A DNA stretch of 57,731 bases from Porphyra umbilicalis. Its lineage: Eukaryota > Rhodophyta > Bangiophyceae > Bangiales > Bangiaceae. This document shows positions 10,835 to 21,313 of the stretch, piece by piece. How positions within the stretch are numbered: the stretch's first letter is position 1; each line of letters starts with the position of its first letter. The stretch lies in contig KV919169.1 in assembly GCA_002049455.2 (NCBI GenBank), forward strand, positions 1 to 57,731. Reading direction: 5' to 3'. The notes beneath the pieces are model-generated. The model did not search any database and was not told the DNA's origin. It saw nothing but the letters and a program-made list of their open reading frames with translations. The position numbers and the translations under genes are program-made.

Positions 10835-13245
10835 GTCCGCTGGCGGCGGGGGCGGCCACCCCCCCCCCCCCTCGGGGGGTCCCCCCCCCCCCGCGGCGGT
10901 CGCCGGCGCCACCCTCCCCCCGTCACGCCGACGGCCCCCCCCCCCACCCGCCTCATTGCGTTGCGCGTCGCCTATGACGGGGGCCCGTACCGGGGTTTGG
11001 CGGCGCAGGTCGGCGTCGCCGCCACCGTCGAGGCGCACCTCTTTCGGGCGCTCGGCCGCACGCGCCTCGTGGCGGGCCTCGACGAGGCGGGCGTGGGGGG
11101 GGACGGCATGGGCGCCCTGCCGCCGCTGCGCGCCGCCGCCTACGCGCGCGCGGGGCGGACCGACAAGGGCGTCAGCGCCACGTGTCAGGTCGTGTCCCTG
11201 CGCGTCAAGTGTGTGGGCGGGGGGGGGGGGGGCGCCCCCGCCGAGGGAAGGGGGGGGGGGGGGGGGCGCAGAGGCGACGGCAGCGCCGCCGGGCGGCGCG
11301 GCGGCGGCGGCGGACGCGGCGGTGGCGGCGGCGGCGGCGGAGGCGGTGCCACCCCCGTCGCCGCCGCGGCCGCCGCCGGCGACCGCCGCCGGGGACGCGA
11401 TGGACGTCGACGCGGCGGCGGCGGCGGCTGCGGACGGGGGCGCCCCCCCCCCGACCCGCCGCCGCCGCCCGCCGACGCGGCCGCCGAACTCGATTACGTG
11501 CGCATGCTCAATGGGTGCCTCCCCCCCGACATTCGGGTGCTCGCCTGGGCGGCGGTCGTCGACCCGCCCGCGCCGGCAGCGTCTGCCGCCACCGCCGCTG
11601 CCGCCGCCGCCGCCGCCGCCGGCACCCCCGCCGACGCCACCGCCGCCGACGACGGGGACCCCCCCCCCCCCCCCCCGGCGGGCGCCCCCGCCGCCACGAC
11701 GCGGCCGCCTCTGCGGTCGGCGGGGAGGCGCTCGCGCCCGCCGAAGCGCCCGCCGCGGCCCGCCCCCGCCTCCCCGGCCGCGCCGGCGCGCCCTTCTCCG
11801 CCCGCTTTGACGCGCTCGCGCGGGCGTACAAGTACTTTTTCTTGGCCGGCGACTTGGACGTGCGCGCCATGGCCGCCGCCGCGCGCGCGCTCGTCGGCGT
11901 GCACGACTATCGCCACTTTTGTAAGGCCGACACGACCAAGCCGCTAAACACCGTGCGGCGGGTGTACGACGCGGCGGTGCGGCCGGCGTTTGGGGGGGGG
12001 GGGACCGGGGGGGGGGGGGGTCGCGTCGGCCGCCGCCGCCGTCGCCGTGTCGCGGGGGGGGGGGGGGGGGGGGGGTGCCGGCGCCGGCGCCGGCGGGCGG
12101 CGCCACGCCCGACCCGCCGCCGCCGACGGCGGCGGCGGCGGCGGCAGCGGCCGACGGGGGCGCCCCCGGCCCCCCTGTCGACGCGTACACGGTCATGGAG
12201 TTTTACGTGCGGGGGCAGGCCTTCCTCTGGCACCAAGTGCGGTACATGGTCGCCATCCTCTTTGCCGTCGGCGACGGCACGGAGCGCCCGTCGATTGTGC
12301 GGGAGCTCCTCGCCCGCCGCCCCCCGTACGATGGGGGCAAGCCCCTGTACCGGCCGGCACCCGCGGCGCCGCTGGTGCTCGTCGACGTTGCCTACCCCGC
12401 CGCCGCGGTCGCGTGGGCCCCCGCCCCGGGGGGGGGAAGGGGGGGGGGCGCCTTCGCTGGCTCGATGAGGCCGCCGTCGGGCGGCTGGCGGGGGCCGCCG
12501 CGCGGGCGGCGGTGGCGCGGCAGCTGCTCGGCGCCGTGGAGGGGCTCCCGGTCGCCTTGCCGGGGGGGGGGGGGTCGTGCCGTGGGCAGACGCGCGCGCG
12601 GGGCCGCGGGTGTTGTTGGAGGCGCCGGGGGGGGCGGGGGGGGGGGGGGTGCCCCTCCGCAAGCGTCCAAAGCAGAGTACGTTGGGGGGGGGGGGGTGTG
12701 GCGTGCTCGCCGAGTGGTCGCGCTGCTGGGCGTCAGGGGGGGAGCGGCAGCTGCCCGCCGCCGCCGGCAGCGTGCCCCCGCTGTCGTCGGGCCGCGCGGG
12801 CCAAACCGCCGGCCGCACACGACTGACCTGTTTGTGCCGCGCCCCTGACCCCTCTTTGGTGTGTGCCCTGCCCCCTCGTGTGGTGGTGGGTTTGCCCACC
12901 CCCCGCCCCGGCGCCGCGCGGTCGGCACGCGGCGTCACAGCGTCGATTGAGGACCTGGTCGCTGCCGCCGACGCCAAGCGGCAGCGCCGCGCTGACGTGG
13001 CGGCGGCGGCGACGGCGGCAGCGGCGGCGGCGGCGGCGGCCAATGGCGCGCCGGCCGACGGTGCAGCGGCCGAAGCCACCGGCGCGTCTGCCGCGGCCGA
13101 CACCACCGGCACGTCGGCGGTCACCCCTCACCCACCGATCACCGACGCCCGGTCGGCCGCCGACGCGAGCGGCGGCGGGCGGGAGCTGGTCGCCGCGGCT
13201 GGCGGCCCGCCGCCGCCGCACCCGCGCGGCGGCGCCGCGTCTTGA
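10563..13245 (+). CDS. PUS3: tRNA pseudouridine synthase, PUS3/DEG1 type (TruA family), frame-interrupted
   Basis: TruA-family enzyme that would convert uridine to pseudouridine at anticodon-arm positions 38/39. ATG at 10563. An N-terminal helix (ARLAALAPAALVDHAVALE) matches the leucine-rich segment typical of PUS3. Then come VAYDGGPYRGLAAQ, the catalytic aspartate motif AGRTDKGVSATCQVVSL, LDYVRMLNGCLPPDIRVLAW, FSARFDALARAYKYFF, GVHDYRHFCKAD and FLWHQVRYMVAILFAVG, all in family order. They are not in one frame: the frame changes near 10870-10935, 11660-11676, 12000-12080 and 12430-12650, each time at a run of G or C. The inserts between motifs are unusually long and Ala/Gly-rich. The C-terminal frame (from ~12577) ends in an alanine-rich tail with TGA at 13243-13245. 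Family assignment is strong; exact frame structure is not. Confidence 0.85.
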
Positions 13246-14930
13246 TCAACAGCGCGTGGGGAACAGCATCCTCGCCAAGACCAATGGTGTTTCTGTTCAC
13301 TTTTTTTTTCCGTTGCTTGCTGTGGCGACGCAGCACGCCGTTGACTGTGGGCGCCCTCGCGGTCGGCGCCTCTCTCTGGCAGAGGCGGTCGTACACTGCC
13401 GCCAGTGGCAGCGGCGCGGTGCCCGCGTTGGGGTCCAGGGTGACGCGGGCGGGCTCCAGGCGCACCCCCGTCGCCACTTCCGTCGGCCGCCACCGCCGCC
13501 GGCGGGGCCGCCGCGGGCCCCAGCCCCGCCGCGGCGACGGCCCCGTGCGCGGTCGCGCCGCCCGCGCCGTCGGGCGCGTGGGGCGGCCGCACGCGCGCGG
13601 GTGGCCTGCCCGCCCGTCGCCATGTGGGCGGGCGGCGCGGCAGCCGCGGTCGGCGCGGCAGCCGCGGTGCTTGGCGTCGGGGTGCCCCACGGCGGAGGGC
13701 GCCCCGCCGCTGTCGCGCCGACGGGTCCCGCCGGTCGCCACTGAGGTGGCTCACGTCTCGCCGGGAGTGGCCGCCAAGCCACACGCGTGGCGGCCCCGGT
13801 GGGCTTGCCGCCAGACGGGGTGGGGTTTGTCTGTCGACGCGGATGCCATACCGTCTCTCTGTCCGTCGGTGGCGGGCACCCAAGCAGGGGTCTTGGGTGC
13901 ACGCAGTCCGTTGGTGGTGGCCTGGCTTTTTCCTCGAGGATCGGTTCTCGTAACCACGAGGTGACTTTCCAGAAAACACACGGTTTAACCGGTCTAGGAT
14001 CGGTTCGTCCTCTCTCCTGGCACTGAGGACAAAGTCAGCCAATCTGAGAAAGTCTGCACTCGATGCTCCAGTTTCAGTGGAATGGCAATCGCACCCGAAC
14101 TTGCGAGGCAGGGTGGAAGCGCACAGCACCCACGATGATTGCCCACACCCTCCCTTGGCCATGCCGTAGTGCATCCGTGTCGCCCGCGCCACTCCACGGA
14201 ACGTCACTGCATTGACCGTGGCAGGCAGCGGCACGTCCCCGCCTGGACGTGTCCAATGCCACACCACGCCCCGCCCATCCTCCCTGCAGTACGTCGTCCT
14301 GTACCACCCGGGCCCCATCCGCCGCCACCCGACAAGCCGCTGCCGCGGCCACCGTGATGCAGACGCTGGCTCCCACGCGTCCCTCCGCATCTCCCCAAGG
14401 CAATGGGTGGCCCACGTCCATGCACTGGCGGGGTCCCTCGAGTGCAATGCCGCAGCGGCGGCGACGGTGGCAGCGGTGGCGGCACGCCACTCGCTCCTGG
14501 TTCTGGGAACACCACGCGGTAGTGTGGCGCCTCGCGCCCCGCGCGCTCCCGGTTGCTGCCAAACGCGCCCGCCCCGCGGTTGGCTGCGAGCAGGAGCTCG
14601 TGCGGCGGCGGGAGCCGTGGGGGGGGGGGGGCGCGCTGCGCACGGGGCGGGCGGCGGGCGCAGCTCGAGGCGACTGCACGCTGCTGCTTCCTCACCTGCT
14701 GCCCGCCGGTGGCGGCTGGCATCGCCCGCCGATGGCCGGCACGGACACTTAAGGCCCGGCGGCGGCGGCCGTCGATCCCATCTGCCGACCGCATCCCACA
14801 CCGCCCCAGTCCCGCACACGACCACCCAACCGCCGCCACCGCACCCGCACTCTCTCCACCGGCCGCGGAACCCCCCTTTCGACGCGCGCTCTTCCTCTCG
14901 TCATCGCCTACTGCCTTCCCCTGCCCGACA
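13246..14930. other. Intergenic; possible minus-strand exon 13310-13480
   Basis: A minus frame in about 13310-13480 reads like protein (VRLEPARVTLDPNAGTAPLP, then VYDRLCQREAPT and a basic KQRKKK tail) and could be an exon of a gene convergent with the PUS3-like gene. It has no ATG and no family I recognise. The remainder, including an AT-richer part near 13900-14160, shows no gene. Confidence 0.3.
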
Positions 14931-16532
14931 ATGGCGCCGCTGATGGGCCCCAGCCGTACCGCCGCGGTCGCGGTGGCCGCCTCGGTGGCAACGACCATTG
15001 GCTTCCTCGTCGTCACGACCGCCGTGACGGGCCCTGCCGCCTTGCGTGCTCCCGCGCTGCGCGTGGCGATTGCTGACGCGACGGCCGCCGTCGGCGAGCA
15101 GCTGCGCGCCGAGTGGGTGGCAGCGACGGCCACCATGGTCGATGCCGCCGACCATGAGGCGGAGGTCGCCCGCCTGGACGGGCGGGCCACGTCCATTGCT
15201 ACCAGCCTCCGCACGTCCTACCGGCCGCCGTATCATCCGATCAAGCCGCCGCGCTGCACGTGCCCGGCCGGTAAGCAGGGCCCCCCCGGGCCTCGTGGCC
15301 AGATGGGCAAGCGCGGGCCAAAGGGCGTCACCGGTGCCATCGGCCGGCAAGGCAAGACCGGCTACGTGTATCTCAAAGGTAAGGTCGGCCCGCAGGGGAA
15401 GACCGGCCCCACAGGGAATCCCGGCGTGCCGGGCAAGGCCGGCCCGCCCGGACCCAAGGGCGACCAGGGCCCCCGCGGCCCGCGGGGTGTTGGCATGGCC
15501 GGCCCGCGCGGTGCTGATGGGGATGACGGGGACGACGGGGACGACGGCGCGCGCGGGGTGAAGGGTAACAAGGGCAAGACAGGTGCAACCGGGCCGCGCG
15601 GCCCTAAGGGCGACACGGGGGCGGCTGGCACGAAGGGGGTACCTGGCGCTGATGGAAAGATGGGCGCTCGCGGCCCGCGGGGTGCCAATGGCGACAAGGG
15701 ACCCGAGGGGGACGACGGCGCCAAGGGCGACGCTGGGAAGACGGGGCTGACGGGCGCGTCGGGGCCTCCAGGTAAGGACGGGGCAACGGGGGCGACCGGG
15801 GCGGTCGGCCCCCAGGGCCCCCGCGGCATGAAAGGGGCGACCGGCGCCGACGGCGCTCGCGGCATGAAGGGCGAGACTGGCGCCGCCGGTTCGCCGGGCA
15901 AGGACGGCACGCGGGGGCCCCGCGGCGCCACTGGCGCCGCCGGGGACAAGGGCGCGCCCGGCGTCGACGGGGCGGCCGGCAAGGAAGGCGCCGCGGGGCC
16001 GCCCGGCCCGGTCGGCCCCAACGGCGACGCCGGCGCCCTGGGCGCGCCCGGAAAGGACGGCGCTGACGGTGCGGCGGGTCAAGACGGGGCAGACGGCGCC
16101 GACGGGGCGCGCGGCTCGGTCGGCCCCAAGGGCGACACGGGCATGAAGGGGGTACGGGGCGACACAGGCAAGCCGGGCTCGCAAGGCAAGGACGGCGTCG
16201 ACGGCGCCGTCGGACCGCGCGGCGAGGCTGGCGCCGATGGCGCAGCCGGCAAGGACGGGGCGCGGGGCGCCACGGGCGCGGCCGGCGCCACGGGCGAGGC
16301 GGGCGCAGCCGGCGAGCGCGGGCCGGCGGGGCCTCAGGGCAAGCGCGGCGTCAAGGGCGTCGACGGGGCGCGCGGCCACAGGGGGCCCAAGGGCAACACT
16401 GGCCCGGCGGGTCCCAAGGGCGACACCGGGCCCCGCGGGTACCCTGGCGCCGCCTATGTGCCGCCGCGTCACGGCTACGTGACGCCGCCGCCGACGATGC
16501 CCCACTATGGGCGGTTCGGGCTGGTCATGTAG
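14931..16532 (+). CDS. Membrane-anchored collagen-like protein
   Basis: A 533-residue protein from ATG at 14931 to TAG at 16530. Residues ~10-40 (AVAVAASVATTIGFLVVTTA) form one hydrophobic segment, a signal anchor that would place the rest in the secretory lumen or outside the cell. Residues ~40-110 are an alanine-rich helical stalk ending in a short Pro/Cys segment (PPRCTCPAG). Then comes a collagen domain of about 130 Gly-X-Y triplets (roughly 15272-16455), rich in GPRG, KGD, GADG and GPKG, with one interruption (GKTGYVYLKGKVG) near its start. The C-terminus is a short Tyr/Pro/His tail. Type II membrane collagens have this layout (cytosolic N-terminus, stalk, triple helix), and I infer a trimeric surface protein. 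The repeat is in one uninterrupted frame with no long homopolymers, unlike its neighbours. Confidence 0.9.
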   Translation: MAPLMGPSRTAAVAVAASVATTIGFLVVTTAVTGPAALRAPALRVAIADATAAVGEQLRAEWVAATATMVDAADHEAEVARLDGRATSIATSLRTSYRPPYHPIKPPRCTCPAGKQGPPGPRGQMGKRGPKGVTGAIGRQGKTGYVYLKGKVGPQGKTGPTGNPGVPGKAGPPGPKGDQGPRGPRGVGMAGPRGADGDDGDDGDDGARGVKGNKGKTGATGPRGPKGDTGAAGTKGVPGADGKMGARGPRGANGDKGPEGDDGAKGDAGKTGLTGASGPPGKDGATGATGAVGPQGPRGMKGATGADGARGMKGETGAAGSPGKDGTRGPRGATGAAGDKGAPGVDGAAGKEGAAGPPGPVGPNGDAGALGAPGKDGADGAAGQDGADGADGARGSVGPKGDTGMKGVRGDTGKPGSQGKDGVDGAVGPRGEAGADGAAGKDGARGATGAAGATGEAGAAGERGPAGPQGKRGVKGVDGARGHRGPKGNTGPAGPKGDTGPRGYPGAAYVPPRHGYVTPPPTMPHYGRFGLVM

Positions 16533-19198
16533 CGTGGTGGAGGAGCGCGGGGGGGTGTGGGCCGTGATGAGCAAGCAAGCAAGTAGTACAAGACGAGACG
16601 GGTGAGGGGGTGCCGGGAGGAGTGAGCGCTCCAGGCAACCAACCGACGCATCCGCTGCAGAGACATGCGTTTTTTTTTGTTGCTTGGCCATGGACAGCCG
16701 GGCGACGTGGGGCTGGTATGCGACGGGAAGTCCGCGCGTTGCCCACCAGGTGAGTTTCACGCCCGGGGTCGCCTCCCCGCTCCTCGTGCGGCGGCGTGTG
16801 CTCGGCAGACCGCCGCCATGATCGACGGGTGCTGTGACGCGGAGGCGGCGGCGCGTGTGTCGGCGAGTGCCAACTACGTATCTATCAAAACTTCATCAAA
16901 ACCCGTGAAAATCATTTGTCTGTCCCACAAAAGCTGGATTGCATCACTGTGCTGAATAGTCAGTCAGGATCCCCATCTGAGCCAATGAGAATCTACAGGC
17001 GATCGCCTGCACGATTATGATCAACGGACGGTCGCCTTGATGACGATCCTGATGGTTGCAGATGCGCTGCAAATGCACAGCACGTTGTCAAATTGGGTCA
17101 CGGAGAACTTAAAATATATGCGAACCGTGAGAGGTCGTGAGAGAAATGTTTTTCCATGCAGCAAACCTCGTGACACCATCCTCGCAAATGTCGCTGTGTC
17201 GATCTCTAAAAGGCTCTGTCTGAGAAGGCTTTCTGACACCCCCAGAGACCTTCTTACCCCACCCACCTGGTCACCCCTACCCATGTGCGTACTCGTCTAC
17301 TCCCAATAGCTGCGGGCACCGCCCAACCACGGACACTTGTGCTTGCCTCCTTTCCTGTCCTCTCCCACTCCTTTCTCCTGCTGGCAGGGGGGGGGGGGCG
17401 AGGGGGGCTGCACATACATGCCGAGGGGGTCGGGGAGGATGGGGGCGCAAACGGTGTCGCTAGAGTGGGACGGCTGCTGGCATTGCCGTGCAGAGCTCTG
17501 GCAGGGTCATGGGGCAGGTCCTCCTTGCGCGATCAAACGGCACCCTTCACACCCAGTTCAAGGCAGACTTGGCGTACACAGTATGCATTCTTGCGGGCAC
17601 ATGGAGACCTCTGCTCGGACGCCTCACCGTCGTAGCTTGTGTCAGCCAGACTTTGTTCAGTACCTGTTGGCATGATAGTCTGCTACCAATGGGGACCCAG
17701 GATGCGCCCCCGGTCAACCGGGCAGCCAACCAGCGGGCTGGAAAACGTCAAGCCTTGTGCTTGGGGATAGCGGGGCGATTAGTAATAATTCGAAGTGCTG
17801 GGCGGCGCCAATGCGCGCCCTCGGCATGTGTGCAGGTGACTGCCATGCTGCCCCCAGCCCCGCTCCTGGCTGCCGCCCAAGTGCACAAGTGCTGCCAACA
17901 TCCCCGCTCGCTCTCCTGGCCGACCGCTCGGCCCACCCTCCTGGCGGACCGCCCCGCCCACCCTCTGGTCGACCGCCCCACCCACCCTCCTGGCCGGAAG
18001 CCCCGGCCACCCTCTGTTCGATCGCCCCGCCCACCCTCCTGCCGACCGCCCTCGTTCCTGTCGTATTCTTATCTGCATCCCCTCCATCCCACGCATTCTC
18101 TCCAGCTCGCACGGGGGCGGGGGGGAGTCACTCTACGACGGGCCGGACGACGTTTGCAGTCGCTGGACTAGTGGTGGTGGCGATTGGGTGGGGATCCACA
18201 CTGGCGCAGTGTGGATAGTGTGACGCGCGCGGTGGGTGGGTGGTGGATGGGTTGGATGAACTGACCACGTACTTCTTTTTCGTGTTCGCTCGCCCGTCCC
18301 CCATGTATCCTTACCATGCATATGTGCGATGGCTTCCTCTTTCTTGGCTTCTGTTTCTTTGCAAACCAATGGGTGTTGCTGACATCGAAGTCGAGTAACT
18401 TGTGTCATACGCACATGCATGCGTGGTGTCCGCGAGTCGCTGACATGGTGAGCTTGCTGTTGTCCGGTGGCCTGTAGCTCTGTCAGAGTTTGCGGCTGTG
18501 TGCAGTTAGCTACATGTCTGCGTGACTCTGTAGCACACCGTGGCTTTCTTATCGATTTCGTGTCTGCTCTGCCACCCGTGCCCGCGCCGAGCAACAATAA
18601 AGCGACCGTGTCTTTCAATGCATCTTTGGCATGTATCCTCAATGCTGGCCGGTGTCACATCCTTTCCTCCGTCAGGGTCTTGCTCCACTTCTTCCCCGAG
18701 ACCTCCGAGGGATCATTGCGGCGAGTCTCGCAACATATGTCTCGAAGGATGTGAACTTCTCCTTAAAGATTGGGCAAAGAGGAGTTATGTACTCATTTTC
18801 GATCTCTCTCTGAACGCAAAGGGGTCGAGCAGCAATACGGTTCGGCCTTGTTGCAGATACCTTGGAACCTGACACGAGATTTCATCAACGCGCTGTGTGG
18901 GGAATACAGAAGGCAGAGCGCAGCAACCGGCCTCAGATCGTGTGCTTGGAAGAGAGAAGGCAAGAGAGACTGGATCGAAGGTCACCTATAACTCCGCTGT
19001 GGCCCCACCAAATCAACAGTTTCCGGGGAACAGGGAGGACCCTTCAACCGACTCATGGATGTGCCGTGTGGTGAAAGAACGCGACACATACATGCGAATA
19101 TCGTCGTGACTTGTGCATCCATGTTCCTTGAATAGATATAGAGGTGCTCTGCTGTGTATCACGTTCCCCGAAGGCAGCCAACTCTAGACTGTAAGTCC
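16533..19198. other. Intergenic, no assigned gene
   Basis: Composition is mixed, with AT-richer parts at 16870-17260 and 18250-19150. A degenerate ~24-bp repeat with the core GACCGCCCCGCCCACCCTC lies at about 17900-18050. Short ORFs are present but none has a family signature. Confidence 0.5.
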
Positions 19199-19490
19199 TA
19201 GTGTCCATTCTACTGACCGCCTCATTTGAGCCTCTCAGGCTCATTTGAGCCTATTTTTGATGCCTCTCTGTGACCAGGTTCCGGCCTCGGCTGCTCTTTC
19301 TGAGAATAGATCTGGACTCAGCGCAGTCCACTTACCTATGGGCCAACTCGGCGGCTGTGTACGATGAAAACTCGGAGGGGGTGCCCCAGACACCCCAAAA
19401 AGGCCGCGTTTCCAGGCCATATGAGAGGGAGCCTCATTTGAGCCTCATCTGAGGCTCATTTGAGCCTCGGGAGCAGTAGAATGGACACTA
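19199..19490. mobile_element. Tc1/mariner-type MITE with TA target duplication
   Basis: TAGTGTCCATTCTACTG at 19199-19215 is matched perfectly by its reverse complement CAGTAGAATGGACACTA at 19474-19490. Read as TA target duplications flanking 15-bp terminal inverted repeats, this is the signature of a small non-autonomous Tc1/mariner (Stowaway-like) element of 292 bp. Just inside both ends are several copies of the near-palindrome GGCTCATTTGAGCC (around 19221-19252 and 19433-19468), i.e. subterminal repeats. The interior has no coding capacity. A tRNA gene lies 79 bp downstream. Confidence 0.85.
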
Positions 19491-19568
19491 CGCTCGTTTT
19501 ACTGTCGAACCAACTCAGATCCACGCGTATATGGTTATGCTGACGTGCCTCTCCTTCAAGGAACAGAT

Positions 19569-19658
19569 GGTTGAATAGCTCAGTGGTAGAGCGAGTGGCT
19601 GCAGTCCACTAGGTCGCCGGTTCAAACACCCCGCGGGTTCAACACCCGGTTTCAACCT
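19569..19658 (+). tRNA. tRNA-Cys(GCA) with an 18-nt insertion in the T loop
   Basis: Acceptor arms GGTTGAA (19569-19575) and TTCAACC (19651-19657) pair perfectly, with T as discriminator (19658), as in all tRNA-Cys. The D arm is GCTC/GAGC and the anticodon arm AGTGG/CCACT with loop CTGCAGT, anticodon GCA. The T stem GCCGG (19616-19620) pairs with CCGGT (19646-19650) only if 18 nt (19628-19645, ACCCCGCGGGTTCAACAC) are removed. The loop is then a canonical TTCAAAC. The insert can form a 4-bp ACCC/GGGT hairpin. I infer an ectopic intron. The CCA end is not encoded. An alternative T arm using the downstream CGGG/CCCG has only 4 bp. Confidence 0.85.
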
Positions 19659-19673
19659 TCATGTGTTATGCAG

Positions 19674-19678
19674 TTTTT
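19674..19678 (+). terminator. RNA polymerase III T-run after tRNA-Cys
   Basis: Five T residues, 15 nt beyond the tRNA end, are the first run of four or more and the likely Pol III stop. Confidence 0.65.
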
Positions 19679-21313
19679 GATGCCGTGCGTTCAGCTTTTT
19701 TTTTTTCACCCTCCGCGCCTCTCCTGTCCGCCACACACCTTCCATCCTGTAGACACAGGGTATGCTGGGATCACGTTTCTCTCCCCGGCACCGCCGGCGG
19801 CCGACCAGCGCCCATGGTGTCCCCCCGCCCCGGCCCCAGCTGCCGCCGCCGAATTTGACATGGACAAGGATGGACAGCAGGCCGCCCTGCACGAGGGTGG
19901 TGTGACATGGCCCTGTTGGCGGGACTCCCCTTTGGCGGGTCCACCTCCGCCGCCGGCTCTGCTGGCGCCGCGGCGGGGCGTCGACGGCGTGCCTTGTCCG
20001 GGTGTCGGCCCGCGCGGCGCGCCAGCGAGTTGACCGTGGCACTCAGCGACGCCGTTACTGGGACTCGGAGGTCAGGCCGGTGGCGCCCCAACGCGCTCTC
20101 AAGCCGACGTCCCGTCGACGACCCGGTCGACGTCGACGAGCAGCCGACGGCGACATTTTGCGGGTGGCCATCAACGCGGCGAGCCACAGGCAAGCCGACG
20201 GGCCGACTGTTAGAATATTGTCGGCCTGGACCCCGATTGTGTTGGCACAGACCCGGTGGTGGTGGTAGTCGGACGGTGCGGCATATGGCGGGACTGATGC
20301 GAACAGCGACACGTGGAGGAGACCCAGAGAAGACGGCCCTGAGCGCTGGCCAGTAATCATTGCGCCTGGTGTTTGTTGTACTCCAACGACACATCTGCTT
20401 TAGGTTCCTTGTTTCCGATCCACTGATGCTGCTACACGGAACGCCTCTATCGTACAGTACAAGGACACGAGTCTCGTCTCCGCTGCAATCGCCTGTCACA
20501 CACGGTCCCCCCCCCAAAAAAACTCCCAGGCCAGCCCGTCGCCCGTTGGTGCTCCCCACCCACCTCCATCCAACGGCGGGGCGAGCCGTCGTCTCCCCCG
20601 CCAGGCGGCCCCGCCCCCCGCGCCACCGCGCACGCCCGCACCGCCGCACCGCCGCACCGCCGCACCGCCGTCGCGGCGGCGCCAAGCGACCGCGTTGCGA
20701 TCAGCCGCTCCGGCTGGCGTTTCCGGCATACGCAGCAGGTTTTTCCCACCGGGGAGCGACGGGCAGCAGATACCTTGGCGATACACTGCGCCGCGCGCCC
20801 CACCGACGCGGGCGGGAGCACCACCCCCGCCCGCCGCGCATGCGCGTCGGCCGCCGCCGCCGGCCGCCAGCGCGCCACCGGCAGCCCGCGTCGCCGCCCC
20901 CCCGCGGCGGTGGCGGTTTTCCGCCCTCCTCCCCCCGGCGGCTGTGGCGGCCGTGGCCACTCGCCACCGTGTGGGCAGAGGGCGTGGCCGTGGGCGCCAG
21001 CAGCGGCGGCAGCGGCAACGAGAAGGCGGTCGGACGCCGGGGGGGCCGTCGGGTGCCATGGCGCCTGTCCGCCGTGGGGGCAAGCCACCTTGATTTAGGC
21101 GGCGTCGCACAGCCCCGTGATCCGAGCGGGGAACACGCGTGGCTGCACGTGGCGCTCCACCGCCCACGCCCACCGCGACGTGACGGTCGCCGCCACCGCC
21201 CTCGCCCCCACCGCTGCACCCGAGCCACGTCGCGAGCGTCCCCTTCTCCCGTCGTCGCCCCCCCTGGCACCCCCAGCGCCCCCCCACCCCCCCCACCCCT
21301 CTCGCCTCACCCC
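19679..21313. other. Region without an assigned gene
   Basis: Open frames lie on both strands (for example plus 19907-20356 and minus ~20496-21380) but show no recognisable family. The 20590-20680 part is a CGCACCGCCG-type simple repeat. It may contain 5' parts of the small gene at 21314. Confidence 0.4.

Noticed and set aside
13128..14825. 565-codon minus ORF between the PUS3-like and collagen genes
   Set aside because: It overlaps coding sequence at its end, has no ATG or family motif, and changes character several times. Chance openness in GC-rich DNA is sufficient.
14901..16760. 619-codon minus ORF opposite the collagen gene
   Set aside because: It is the shadow of the Gly-X-Y repeat, whose plus frame is clearly the real one.
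18690..18790. rDNA/ITS-like words (GGGATCATTGCGGCGAG)
   Set aside because: The match is a few bases only; no 5.8S or 18S conserved core follows.
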